Part shown: one piece after another, positions 33,401-51,266 of the stretch
How the letters are laid out: each line of letters starts with the position of its first letter
How positions within the stretch are numbered: the first letter of the stretch is position 1
Source: Zygnema circumcarinatum
Taxonomy: Eukaryota; Streptophyta; Zygnematophyceae; Zygnematales; Zygnemataceae
NCBI GenBank assembly: GCA_037447605.1
Contig: CM074804.1
Span: 1,036,220 to 1,100,219, forward strand
Direction of reading: 5' to 3'
DNA: 64,000 bases
Made by a program: the position numbers and the translations under genes
Notes under the pieces: model-generated
Databases searched by the model: none
Told to the model about the DNA's origin: nothing
What the model saw: only the letters and a program-made list of their open reading frames with translations

Positions 33401-34079
33401 TCCAAGTGACTTGGATACACAAATGAGAGTGGTGAAGCTAGGAGTTATTCCGCTGGCAATTGAATATCTGACACTTGGGCCTGACACTCTACGGCAACCT
33501 GCAGCCTTGCTTATGGGTAATCTCTCTCTCAGCACGCCTTGTCTCACAGGACGGCCGAACGAGTGGAGTTTTAGGAAGAATCTGGCTGCACAATTTAAGA
33601 AGGGAGGGCAGGATAAAGAGAAAAAGCAGTACTCAGAGAAGAGAAGGCAGTGCAGGGTTCACTCAGGAAAGTGCAGCTTAGAAGCAACCTTCTGTTTGGT
33701 GGAAGGCGACGTTTTACCCATACTCTTAGAACTTTTAAATAAGGGCACAACTGCTGTAGCGGAGGCTTCTTTAATAGCTATTTCCTCTCTCCTTCAAGAT
33801 GATCAGGACTTGGAGAGAGTAGTCGATTATCTGGTGAAGGATGACCTGATCGAGCGGGCATCAAAACTGGTGGGAAAGGATGCAAGCGCCACTGAAAGGG
33901 CTGTGTGGGTATTGGAAAGAATATTCAAGTTTCAGAAGTACAAGCAGGCCAAGTATTCAAGACCGGCCATTTCTGCATTGGGGAACTTCATGACAAGCGC
34001 TACCGGCCCTTCTCGAAAGGTGGCAGCCGATGCCTTAATGCGGTTAGACATCCTTCCCAAGGTCTCTGCCAGTGAATGA
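30414..34079 (+). CDS. U-box E3 ubiquitin ligase with ARM repeats (SAUL1/PUB42-44 type)
   Basis: Three exons, 30414-31628, 31989-32292 and 32578-34079, join in phase to 1,006 residues. An N-terminal UND-like helical region comes first. The U-box lies at about residues 252-325 (YKCSLTGHVMKDPVTLVEVG, RSALEAWFAKGNKTSPDTGQ). Armadillo-type repeats run to the end, for example GGIPPLARLLSSL, VGALQPLLKTC, AGVLPHLLDLLNNGP and CGVIASLARA. A Cys-containing insert, CRVHSGKCSLEATFCLVEGD, is shared with the PUB42-44 group, as I recall. The U-box recruits E2 enzymes and the ARM repeats bind substrate; SAUL1 acts at the plasma membrane in senescence and immunity. Start codon MAGSSSAGALV follows the CT tract. 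Upstream in-frame codons read through the microsatellite and are not coding. Confidence 0.92.
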
Positions 34080-35394
34080 ATAATGAATTGTCCTCTGGAA
34101 AATTAATTTCTTCCTGCCTCCCGCCCTCCCTCCCACCTTCTCTCCCTCCCACCCTCTCCCTCCCTCAATTTTCTGTGTATAGGCTCATTACATCTACTGG
34201 AGTCATATAGACATCCTCATGTACAGTACTTATCTCTCCCTCCCTGTTCATTCTTTGCCTTTTCTCTGCTGAAGCCGGTTGTGGCCAGTTCCGCGCCACC
34301 TTGGCGCTTTTAGGCGGCTAGAGACACTCTTTAGAGGGATGTCACCTCGTCATCTGATTTGTTGGATTTTATGGAAAATTTATTTTATTGTTTTTTTCTT
34401 TTCAGTCCAAAGTGGCCGTGTATACAACCGGGGCAGCCTCACCGCTCCGAGGGTCCTTTTGCATTCCTTTCTGGGGTTCCAGTTTTCTGGCTTCACTCTT
34501 GCCAATTGACTTAAAAAGGCTAGCTGAATTAGCTATGCCAAGTGATCCGTCCGTGTAAAAGGGTATTCGCCAAACACAGCAAGCCTAATGCCATTTCAAA
34601 CAAAAAACGAACGGTGATGATATGGAAGGGTCCCGTATCGTTATTGGCAATATCCCAGTTATTGACATGGGACGACAGTTCCAGTAGCCGTACCGGAACC
34701 TTGAATCCAAGAATTATTGAAATTGAACCCTAAACTTCAACCCTAAAAGCCTAACAAGGCAAGAAACTTTTCAACAAAGCTGCAGTTCAAAACTACCTAC
34801 ATTCTCCCGCGAGGATTACTCCCACGCACATCTCTCTCTCTTTCTTCCCCCCCCACCCCCCCCTCCTCCCTCTCTCTCGATCATCTCTCTCTCTCATTTC
34901 CTCTCGTCCCTCTGTCTTCTCCCTGCGCTTGCCTCGCTCTCCAACAAAAGAGATCCAACAGTGCTCCAACTGAGAACCGAACCGACTTACACTTTGAGAA
35001 TCGAACCGCCAAAAGGCTCAGACTTATTCTTGGATTGTTGACGGTGAGATTCTCGCGAACTTCGGGGGGACTCAGTGCCGCTAGGGTTCGGCGGGGAAAC
35101 AGGGAGGCCAAAAAAGGGGAGCGGAGAGGTGACGAAGGAGAAGATTTAAGGTAAGACAGCGATACACGAGAGAAGAGGAGATGAGAGGAGAGGAGAGGAG
35201 AGCAATAAGTGACAGTGAGAGAAGAGAGCCAACTCCAGCGATGATCGAAGGACTTTGAACTGTAAGGGAAGTCCCTCGGCATCTATATAGATACTCGGTA
35301 TGCAATATCTGTTGGTAGGTCTGCACTTGCTTAAGTGCTTATTGCACAGAGAGAGAGAGAGGGAGGGCCGGCAGAGGGAGGGCCCAGGACCCTA
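34080..35394. other. Convergent 3' flanks of U-box and KUP genes
   Basis: CT and CCTC runs near 34110-34170 and 34830-34890, and GAGAG runs near 35180. A minus frame at 34881-35282 is Ser/Leu-rich low complexity. No gene supported. Confidence 0.5.
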
Positions 35395-41829
<6,435 letters not shown>

Positions 41830-42904
41830 GGTGCGCCCTAAAACAGCGCCTCACTACCACACTCATGTATGGCTTCCTCCAGCGCTTGAGCAGGCCCGGG
41901 AATCCATGGCGCCTCCTCCTGCTCTCACTCTGCAGGAAACAAGGAGAGGGGGGGGGGGGGCTCCTTTCAAGGGGGCTGCCACGCTGGACCCTTCACAGGC
42001 TACCACGTGACAGGTCTGCACACGTGGCATCCCCTGATTGGCTTCCAGCCAGCGGGGCACCTCCACCAGGCACTAGGGTGCGGCAATATTGTACGTTCTT
42101 GGAAGGAGTAAAGTGAAATAAGTATAGGTATCGGGAGAATATTGGGCAGGCTCGAACTTGAAGAGTACTGCTTCGTAAATGATCACATGCTTTAAGTGGG
42201 CGCCGCCGCTGGCGGACAAGATTTTGACCCCACGAAGTTTCGACGCGGCTCCATGCCCGTGCGACTGGTACTCAACTGTTACGGAGAAACTGCTGCATGG
42301 ATCTAGACGTTTCATGGATAAATTCAGAACGACACAGGCTTACATGGAAGTAGACGCACAGTCGTGTCCGTACAGAGGCTGCTCTCGTGCGTTGAATGTA
42401 GACCTTCAATGTCAGCCAATGAAGGTTAACCACGTGTTACTCTGTGTCCACGTGGCGATCTGTGGTTTGGTAAAACGCGTGCTGGGTCCCCCTGAACGAT
42501 TTCCATCTTGTGGACAAGTACCGAGTACCGTGCTTTCAACGGAACGGAACTGAACTGTGACTGAACGGAGCGCGTTTTTGCGCGCACAGCGCAGACTCTG
42601 TAGAAACGGAACTGTGCCCATGGAAACTCGCCTGTTAGGAGAGGGGAGGCACGAGCCGAAATCAGCCGCCAGAGGCCAACCCGTTTAGGCTTAGGGTTCA
42701 GGGTTCAGGCTCAGGGTACAGGATGTAGGGTTCAGGGTATAGGATGTATGGTTTAGGGTTAGGGTTTAGAACAAACGGAGATGTGGCATTGGTCTCACGA
42801 TGGCGATGCCATCGGTTTAGGGTGTAGGGTTGAGGGTGTAGGTTTCATGGTTCAGGGTGTAAGGTTGGGGGTTTAGGATCTAAGCTTTAGGGTTTCGGCC
42901 CCCC
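41830..42904. other. Divergent region between KUP (-) and ENGase (+) genes
   Basis: Includes CACGTGGCATCC near 42020, CACGTGG near 42450, and a run of degenerate TTTAGGGTTCAGGG-like words (about 42686-42895) resembling decayed telomere-type repeat. No gene seen. Confidence 0.55.
42686..42895. repeat. Degenerate TTTAGGG/TTCAGGG-type repeat
   Basis: Many words such as GGGTTCAGGGTT, GTTTAGGGTTAGGGTTTAG and GGTGTAGGGTT occur just upstream of the ENGase start codon. Related to plant telomeric TTTAGGG but highly diverged. Confidence 0.6.
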
Positions 42905-44004
42905 ATGGATTTCCTCCCGGAGACCCGGCCTCTTTCCAGCCTATCCGCGCTCGCCACGTGGCGGCCCTTCGCCTCTCCTCACGACCTCTTCACCGTGTCG
43001 TGCGTGCGGGCGCCGCGGCCCCGCGCAGTTTCGCAGAAGGTTCTGGCGTGTCACGACCTGGCGGGCGGGTACGGGGCGGACCGGCTCGTGCAGGGCGGGA
43101 CGGACCCCGCAATGTACCGGATGTGGGCGTGGCGCGCGGTGGGGCTGTTCGTGTACTTCAGCCACCGCCTGGTCACGCTGCCCACGGTCGGATGGACCAA
43201 CGCCGCGCATAGGAACGGGGCGCAGGTCAGGGAGGAGGGACGGAGGGAGGGTGGGAGGGTGGGAGGGAGGGAGGGAGGGAGGGAGGGAGGGAGGGAGGTA
43301 GGGAGGGAGGAGGAGGGAGGGAGGGAGGGAGGGAGGGAGGGAGGGAAGAAGGGAGGGAGGGGGACAGAGAGAGAGAGAGAGAGGAAGAGAGAGGGGGGAA
43401 GAGAGAGGGAGGGGGAGAAAGAGAGGGAAAGAGCGAGGGAGAGCGAGAATGAGAGGGGGAGAGAGAGGGGGAGAGGGAGGGGGAGAGAGAAGGGGAGAGA
43501 GAGAGGAATAAGGAGAGAGAGAGAGGGAGAGAGTGGGGGGGGGGGGTTATGGGGTTTGGGGTTTTACCTTTTTGGTGTTTCCAGGTAATTTGGGGTTTCA
43601 AGGTCTTTTGGGGTTTTAAGTTATTTTTTGGGTTTTTAAGTTCTGGGGGATCAAGGTTTTGAGGTTCCATAGGGTTTTGAGGTCTTTGGGATTCAGGTGT
43701 TAGGAACATTTATTACAGAATGGGACCTTGGCGCCTCCATTTGCGAGGAGCTTCTGGAGTCGGAACTTTCCGTGAAACATTTTTCAAAGCAGCTCGCAGA
43801 AATTGCAAAATTTTACAATTTTGATGGCTGGCTGGTAAACATCTTCAATCCCATTAAGAGCGCTCTCTCCCTCTCTCTTTCCCTCTCCTTTTCTCTCCTC
43901 TTTCCTCTCTCTTCCTTGCTCTCTCTCCGTTTCTCTCTCTCCCTTTCTCTCTCCCTCTCGCCTTTCCACTCCTCTTTCCTCTCTTCATTGGTCTCCTCTC
44001 CTTC

Positions 44005-44055
<51 letters not shown>

Positions 44056-45540
44056 TCTCTCTCTCTCGTCGCCCAATCCAAACCGCCCCTCCCCCCCCCC
44101 TCCTCTCCCTCTCACTTATAGTCTATGTTTGGGTAACTCCTCACAATTGCCAAAGAGCCAAACAACAAATACAAATTTCTCCAGACTTCATTTTCTAGAA
44201 AGCATTGAGCAGAATATGGAACTCAAGGAATCGATTCAGAAACCCTAATGTCCTCACTCTAAAATTTTAAAAACGAATAGAAAAATGATTAAGGCATGAG
44301 TGAATTGCTGATTGAAGGAATTTAAAGTTGGGGTTACCTATTTTCCTTTAGATTTAATATTTCTGATTGGTCGGGGGGGGAGGGGGGGGCACGCTCAGAT
44401 AAATGTGGAGAATAAACTTAATTCGAATAAAATTCCTCTTTTGTTGGAATTTTTGCGCGCTCTGACCGCGGAAATGCATTTGGCGGTTCCAAACTCGCGC
44501 GTTATTTGGTGCATGCAGAAAACCCTGAACCCTAAAAACTTGCAACGCGTTAATAAGCTTCCTAAACCCTAAAAAAAATATTCAAAATTTAAAAAACCTT
44601 CCAAAGTCGATAAACCTTTCAAACCATAACAAACTTCCAAACCCTAAAATTTCAAACTAAACTAAACTAACTAAACTTCCAAAACCCTAATTTGTTTAAA
44701 AAAAACCTCAAACGGCCTGAAAACCTTTCCAAACCCTAGAAAAGCCCCAACCCTGAATTTCTTCAAAGACGAGAATTCCAATCGCTAAATGTTTCAAAAG
44801 AATTGTAATCTAAAAAACCAAAATATTGTCGGAAGCATATGTCTCTTTTCGACGCTATAGCCCTGCCCTCCCCTCAACCCCTTAAACCATAAATCGCCAA
44901 AACCCTGAACTTGTTTAAATCTTGTGAGGCCCTGCACCCTAAACCCGTCAATATATATATTTATATATATATATATTTTTTTTTTCTGCATGCCCAATTT
45001 TTAGGTCTTTCTAACGGTTGCATGTTCCATGTTCCATGTGGGCTCTCGGTTCCGTCAGGTATGACAGCGTAACGGAGAACGGAAATTTGAACTGGCAGGA
45101 CGCTCTGACGCATGAAAATTTCTGTTTTTTTGAGGCCACGGATGGAATCTTCACCAACTATTCTTGGATTGTATGAAATTTTCAAAATTTCATTTTTGCT
45201 TTTTTCTATTCATCGGTAATCTTTTGAGTACGTCAAAATCCAAGCGCTAAATATTGAGCATAACGTTTTAGGATTTGAATGTTATATGTTTAGTTCTAAA
45301 ATCTAAGCACAAAACCGTACAAAAAACTAGTCTCGAAATTAGTTTCTCGTCCATGCAATCCTAAAGGCTAGAGACCTAAAGTATTCTAAACCGAGGATCT
45401 GTCCGAGATACAGAGATTGAGAGAGGAAGAGGCAGAGAGAGAGAAAGAGAGAGAGAGTGAGAACGAACGAGGGAAAAGAGAGAGAGAGCCAATGAGGATT
45501 GGACAGAGGACATTACATAGGAGAGAGTTGGAGCGAAAGC

Positions 45541-45584
<44 letters not shown>

Positions 45585-45630
45585 AAGCCAATGGGGATTG
45601 TACAGAGACCACATAGGAGTGAGATGGAGC

Positions 45631-45661
<31 letters not shown>

Positions 45662-48249
45662 CCAATGAGGATTGGACAGAGAACATTACATAGGAGAGAA
45701 ATGGAGAGAGAGAGACAGAGAGAGAGTGAGAGAGAGAGAGACAGACAGACAGACTGGTGTCTCTTGTCCCTGTGCCCCCCCCTCACAGTCCCATTCCATG
45801 TGCCCTTGCCGTTACAGTCCCACCGTTTAACGGCGCCTTCAGAGAGCGCCGCCGCTTCCAAGGGCCGCGCGGGAGACGTCTTTTCGGGAGTCGACGTGTT
45901 CGTGGCGGAGGGGCGGGCGGGGACCGGCTTTAACTGCCCGTTCTATGTGGGAACTGCATGGAACGCCGGTACTTCCGTTGCGATTTTTGCGCCGGCGTGG
46001 GTCTATGAAACCGAACAAGGTCCAAACTTTGAAGAAGCAAACCAACGGTAAGAGTTTTTTTTTTTTTTTTTTTTTTTTTTGGTGGTTCGGATGACGAGGA
46101 TGGTTCTCGCTCGAATGAGAAGCATTTTTTTTTTTTTTTTCTATTTTTTTATAATGTGTTACATGATATGTATTTTTTTTGGTTTTCGTTGAGTCGGCAG
46201 GCTCTGGGATGGAATCACTGAGAGTGTGCCACCTGTCCAGCCATGGCCGACCGAGCTCCCTATATACTCCAACTTTGACCAGGTGCAGTGCATCTGGGGG
46301 GGGGGGGGGGCAGAAATGTAACGCTTTTTTCTTTGAATATGCTTAGTAGTTCACATTGCTTTACTATTTATTTTTTTTCCCCTCGTTTCTCTCCTGCTTG
46401 TTTTTTTTTTTTTAAGTTCATGCTATGCGAGGGCTGACTGTTTGTTTTTGTGCTCTCTCTTTGAGGGCAGGGTGTGGGCCAGGGCATGTGGATTGAGGGG
46501 TGCCACGTGTCATCTTCTGGTTGGAGCAACCTCTCCTGCCAGAGCTTGCAGGTACCCCCTCCTCCCACTACCTTTTTTCTTACCCCATTTTGTATTTTCG
46601 TAGGGTTTTTTTTTTTTTCCCCTTTCCGGCACCTGGAAAGCCAAAATAGACAAATAATATATTTTGAGTGATAATAATATTCATTCTTTTCCGTGCAGCC
46701 TGTTCATCACGCCTGCCAATTGAAAGTGGGGAACGAAAAAAGTAAAGTTGAAGTGAAGGTGAAGGTCGGGTGAGCTGCCGCGTTCCATGTCACAGTTTCT
46801 CCGTTCGATCATTAAAATGCAAAGCGTTCCGTTCCCTTCCGTTCACGCTTCATTCCATTTCCGTTTCCGTCTCCGTTTCCGTTTCATTTCCCGTTTCATT
46901 TCCGTTTCAGTTTCCGTTTCCGTTTCCATTTCCGTTCCCATTTCCGTTTCCGTTCCCGTTTCCGTTTACTGCGAACGAAATTGTTTGGATCTATGCGGAT
47001 CGTTCCGGCCCTTTGAGAACGAGTCCTTCCAAATTCTTCTACCTTTTAATGTCTTTTTTTTTTTTCCGGTTTTTTTTTTTTTTGGGAGGGGCAGGTCGGA
47101 AAATGCGTTTGATGGGGGAGCCTCACTTGAGTTTGAGGGAATTCTTTTGAAGGGTGACGTGGCATCGCTTGAGCTCTTTCGGCCCCACATCGAGGGGACA
47201 CATGAGGGTCTCTATGTCAGTTATACGGTACGGAACGCTTCGGATGTTCAGTTACAACAAACGGAAATTACCCAGAACCCGGAAAAAAAATTATCGGTTT
47301 TTGAATAATCCTTGAAAAAATTTCCCGAAAGAAAATTGAAAAAAATCGCTGTTTTTGTCGTCTTGTACAGGTGCGAACGCTCGAGGGGAGCAAACTTTCT
47401 CTCGCCTTGAAGTTTGCAGAAAACGACGAAAAGAAGGGCTCCAACAGAATTGTCGTTTGCGGCGGACAAGTCGACAAAATTCAGTCGGAGCATAGAAACC
47501 AGTTAAAGGCATTCTTTGGAGAAGCTTCCTCCGTGGAGGTTGTGACGGATGTAACGGAAACTGAACGCCATGGAAATGGTGGGGAGGAGACAAAATGGAA
47601 AAAGAGAGAGTGCTTGGTCCAAACCCTAAATCAAAAACTCGTTCAAATTTTGGCTATTTGTCACTTCGACGGAGAAAAGGGGTCGGAAGATTTTGATGCA
47701 GAAATTCGATTTTTTGGAAGAAAGATGCTTTTGGGGAAGAATTTGGGAGAGAAGAATGGGGAAGAAGGGAGCTTTTTTAGGGCGACACTTGGCAGCTTAA
47801 GAGTGGCTGGTTGCACAGAGAACAGTTGCGAGCAACGGTTAAAACTGACCAACTTTCAGTTCCAAGACGTTGTACGGTATGAAAAAAACGCCGTTGAGCA
47901 GAGGAGGAAGGTCAGTGTAACTGTGACATGGAACGTGGAGAATGTGACGGAGGCTTTGGTTGGAGAGCATGGAACGAGGGGCTGCGTAGGGCGCTGTTCC
48001 GTAGAGCGTTGTGATGTGTATGTGGAGACGGAGGGAGAGGGCGAACATGGAGAGAGGGAGGGAGGAGGGAGAGGGCTGACGTGGCTCGGGACAGCCTTTG
48101 TGGCGGCGTACCGCTGTTACATGCTTGAAATTCCGTTAGAATGTTCAGAACTGATTTTTGTGGTACAGCCCAAGAGCACATGTGGAGTGAGGTTGGGCCT
48201 CCAAAGGTGTCCAAGAACACGTCCTCTAGAGGTCGATGAAGCCAATTGA
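42905..48249 (+). CDS. ENGase: Cytosolic endo-beta-N-acetylglucosaminidase (GH85)
   Basis: Ten exons join in phase to 718 residues: 42905-43225, 43697-43834, 44399-44508, 45059-45170, 45818-46047, 46201-46282, 46471-46551, 46699-46769, 47095-47227 and 47371-48249. Blocks typical of GH85 are LACHDLAGGY, VYFSHRLVTLPTVGWTNAAH, LGTFITEWD, DGWL|INVENKLNSNKIP, SRVIWYDSVT..G.LNWQD, DGIFTNYSW, GVDVFV, VAIFAPAWVYE and LSCQSLQ. The catalytic pair is Asn155 and Glu157 in INVEN, encoded just after the intron 2 acceptor. The enzyme cuts between the two core GlcNAc residues of free N-glycans in the cytosol. No signal peptide is seen, as expected. Introns are full of GGGA, GA, CT, telomere-like and TTTCCG repeats. 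The last exon (293 codons) is less conserved, possibly a carbohydrate-binding region. Confidence 0.92.
43227..43540. repeat. (GGGA)n / GA-rich repeat in ENGase intron 1
   Basis: Purine-only tract, first GGGAGG units and then GAGAGG units. Confidence 0.93.
45417..45755. repeat. Three copies of a ~80-110-bp unit in ENGase intron 4
   Basis: GCCAATGAGGATTGGACAGA and CATTACATAGGAGAGAG recur at about 45489, 45587 (diverged) and 45661, each separated by a GA tract. Confidence 0.85.
46845..46975. repeat. TTTCCG hexamer-type minisatellite in ENGase intron 8
   Basis: About 18 TTTCCG/TTCCGT/TTTCAT variants in direct succession. Confidence 0.88.
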
Positions 48250-48629
48250 TTAAAATTTCATTTTTATGTATTTAATATTTATTTTTTGATAGTAATGAAT
48301 GAATGAATCATTTGAATTTCTGTGCAACTTTGCAAGCCGATTGTGCGGATTTGTGCGTTCAGTTTAGGCTGTCATTGGAAACGGCACAGGGCAGCATAGA
48401 ACTGACATAGAAAACGGCAGCCAGTGCGAAAAGGTCACGGAGCAACAAAATCAAGCCCCAAATGAGGGCTTGAAATAGGGCGGGTCAGACTTGCGGAGTC
48501 AATGCAAGCCTGTCGGGCGAATTAAGCATTGTAAGGCGGGGAAAATTAGTACTCAGCGCCGATTCATCAATTTTGGAGCGCCGCGAATTCAGCAGAGCAA
48601 TTTAGCCTCCTTTGGCCCCTCCGGGCTAA

Positions 48630-48953
48630 GGGTGGGGTTCCATCAGCCCGTTATTCCGACGTGGCGTCGTAATGGACGACGACCCATGGGTTCCATGAGG
48701 CCGTTTCCGCCGACGTGGCGCCGACGTGGCGCCACGTGGTAACGAGGCACCGTTCCACAGGATGCTGCTCCGGAGGTGGTGTAACGCCATTACGACCATT
48801 CGCGTGCCGCCACGTGGCTACCGAAGATCCGCCAGCGTGCGACTGCCACGCTGGCCAACGGCGTTCTGATGGAACTCGTCGTTCCATCTGAAAACGGCAT
48901 CCTACGTGGACCGTAACAAGCTCGTTACGAAACGGGCTGATGGAAACCCACCC
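48630..48953. mobile_element. PIF/Harbinger-like MITE, element 1 (324 bp)
   Basis: Starts GGGTGGGGTTCCATCAGCCC and ends with its inverted copy, GGGCTGATGGAAACCCACCC. TAA stands on both sides (48627-48629 and 48954-48956). A 3-bp TAA/TTA target and GGG termini fit the PIF/Harbinger (Tourist-like) superfamily. No transposase is present. Confidence 0.75.
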
Positions 48954-48956
48954 TAA

Positions 48957-50140
48957 GGGTGGGTTTCCATCAGCCCGTTATTCCGACGTGGCGTCGTAAT
49001 GGACGACGACCCATGGGTTCCATGAGGCCGTTTCCGCCAACGTGGCGCCGACGTGGCTGCCACGTGGTAACGAGCACCGTTCCACAGGATGCTGCTCCGG
49101 AGGTGGTGTAACGCCATTACGACCATTCGCGTGCCGCCACGTGGCTACCAAAGATCCGCCAGCGTGCGACTGCCACGCTGGCTGGAAGCCGTCAACGCTC
49201 GGTGACCACCGGTCGTGGTCCCAGGTCGCTTCAGCGCCGAGGAAGCTTCCCAAGGTGCAGCCATGGCTGCCGACTTATCTGAAAAACCACGAGGAGAAGC
49301 CCGAGTGCCTGCGAACGGACAACGGGCGTTCCATGAGCCAGTCAGCCAAACGACGTAGAAGCTCGTTGCAAGAGGGAGGGCTGCGGAGTTAAGCTCCGGT
49401 GCTTAACCCTAAAACAGACAGGGGATGAGCACCGAGGGGCCTCTCTTCCCATTCTCGCCTTAGGGTTAGGGTTTGGAGACGGCTCTGGAGCATGCCGGGA
49501 GAGGGGGGGGCTCTCCCTTTACTTCTCGCACCGATGGAGATTTTCTATTAAAGGGAGGAGGGAGATCGCACTCTGTGGTGAAGGTCTAATGGTTGTGTCG
49601 CCGCTCCTCCGCGCTTTAGAAGCAATTGATTAGGATTGTAATTATTATTATTCTTTTTGTTTAATTAATTTGAGTACGTGATTGGCAAATTTTCACTGTC
49701 AGATTTTTGCTTTCATTCTCATTCTTTTCATTTTTTTATGCTTGCATTTTGGAGAAGGAAAAAAACGAAAAGAGAGACGTATGTTGTCACATGTCCTTTC
49801 CACAACTTCCACCACAACAATAATATTTAATGCTGGTGAATTGCGAGGCAAACGCCGCGAATGGCGTTGTTGCGAAAGGCAGGGGAGGAGGGAAGAGAAG
49901 GGAGCGGAGGTGGCGGCTGTAGTGGCGGCGGCCGTCGCTTCCTGCAAACACTAAAAAACTGTCGGGAGCGACGCGCGTGCGGTAACCGCGGTGGGCCACG
50001 GCGGACGCTTCATATCGTGCACGTGGCGAACGCTGATTGGAAAACGGCGTTTTGATGGAACTCGGCTTTTTATCTGCAAAACGGCGTCCTACGTGGCCCG
50101 TAACGAGCTCGTTACGAAACGGGCTGATGGAAACCCACCC
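48957..50140. mobile_element. PIF/Harbinger-like element 2 with foreign interior (about 1.2 kb)
   Basis: The left ~220 bp and right ~100 bp match element 1, including the terminal inverted repeat. TAA flanks both ends (48954-48956, shared with element 1, and 50141-50143). The interior, about 49177-50042, is unrelated to element 1 and could be a capture or a nested insertion. It encodes no recognised transposase. Confidence 0.65.
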
Positions 50141-50457
50141 TAAGTCTGATCCCCCCCCCCCCCTTGTCGCCCCGCCGCGCTCCCCCGCTGCCGCCCTCCG
50201 TTTTGTCGCCACGTGCGTTGGCCTCGCGACGGAGAGGCGCTCGCACGTGCGTGACGCGCAAGGCGACAAGGCGCGGGGCGATTTCTCATCGGCGAAGTGC
50301 TTAATTTGCAATTCCTCGGCCTCCAAGTGGGCGCGCTCAATCGGGCCTTTTTAGTATGCCTTTTAGTATTCCTGGAAATCTCGGAACGTTACGGACAGGT
50401 TCGGGGGAAAGCCGCGGTTTCCGACCGAATTTCCGGGCAAAGTCTGACCCGCCCTAG

Positions 50458-50648
50458 TATATACCGTTTTGTCATCCAATGGTTCTGAACCATTCGAATG
50501 GTTGCCAACCATTGGATGCCCAACCATTGCCATCCACTGGTTCTGAACTAATCGAATGGTTGTTTAGGTCCGGCGCCAATGGTTGGCAACCATTCGAATG
50601 TTCAAAACCATTGGATGGACAACCATTGTGTAACAAAATGGTATATAT
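50458..50648. mobile_element. Foldback (palindromic) MITE-like element, 191 bp
   Basis: Begins TATATACCGTTTTGTCATCC and ends ACAAAATGGTATATA. The two halves are inverted copies over about 75 bp, with internal CCATTCGAATGGTTG and CCAACCATTGG blocks. No clear target-site duplication was found. Confidence 0.7.
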
Positions 50649-50672
50649 TAACAAAAACATTTGCGATCGCTT

Positions 50673-50788
50673 TAAGGTTTAAGGACACGGGTTAGGCCGT
50701 TGGTGGTTGCGGACAAGGAACTCAGCACCCGTAGGCTGAGTTCACAATCTGCAACCACCAGTGGTCTGACCTCTGTTCTTAAACCTTA
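50673..50788. repeat. Near-perfect 116-bp hairpin, miRNA-precursor-like foldback
   Basis: Arms TAAGGTTTAAG...TGGTGGTTGC and GCAACCACCA...CTTAAACCTTA pair with few mismatches. The centre continues into GAACTCAGC/GCTGAGTTC with an 8-nt loop. It could be a palindromic MITE or a small-RNA hairpin. Confidence 0.75.
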
Positions 50789-51266
50789 GAACAACCTCAA
50801 ATGGGTTATTTCATTATTATTATTATTATTATGCTTTTTACTAATTTAACAATGTTTGGTATAATTAAAAACCAATATTCATTCCGATTTTCGTCCCTAC
50901 ATTTATTTCACACAACGTACTGATTTTAAATTTTGTATCTATAACCCTCAACTAGTACTCAGTAGAACTGGCTGAACATAGATCGATCGTACAGCGCGCC
51001 TCTCCAACATATTCGTACGATGATGTGCGCGCGGCTCCGGTGATGTCGACCTCTCGACGCCCTGAACCCTGCCAGGACCTTATCCCCCAAAATCCGTTCT
51101 AAGATATCGCCCCTCTGCGCTCCCCCCGCCACTCCCTTCTCCTTTTTGCTCTCACTGTCTCTGTCGCTCGCTCTCTCGCCCTCTCCCTCTCTCTCTCTCC
51201 CTCTCTCTTTCTCTCTCTTTATTTCTCTCTCTCTCTCTCCCTCTCTCTCTCTCTCTGTAGACAATC

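Larger units (their letters stand above)
48250..51266. other. Transposon-rich intergenic region between ENGase and Tha4 genes
   Basis: Contains two Harbinger-like elements, two foldback elements, GC-rich sequence with CACGTGC motifs (50180-50260), AT-rich sequence (50790-50950) and a CT tract just before the Tha4 start. No protein gene found. Confidence 0.6.

Noticed and set aside
34881-35282. 133-residue minus frame after the KUP gene
   Set aside because: Ser/Leu-rich low complexity, no splice signals linking it to KUP.
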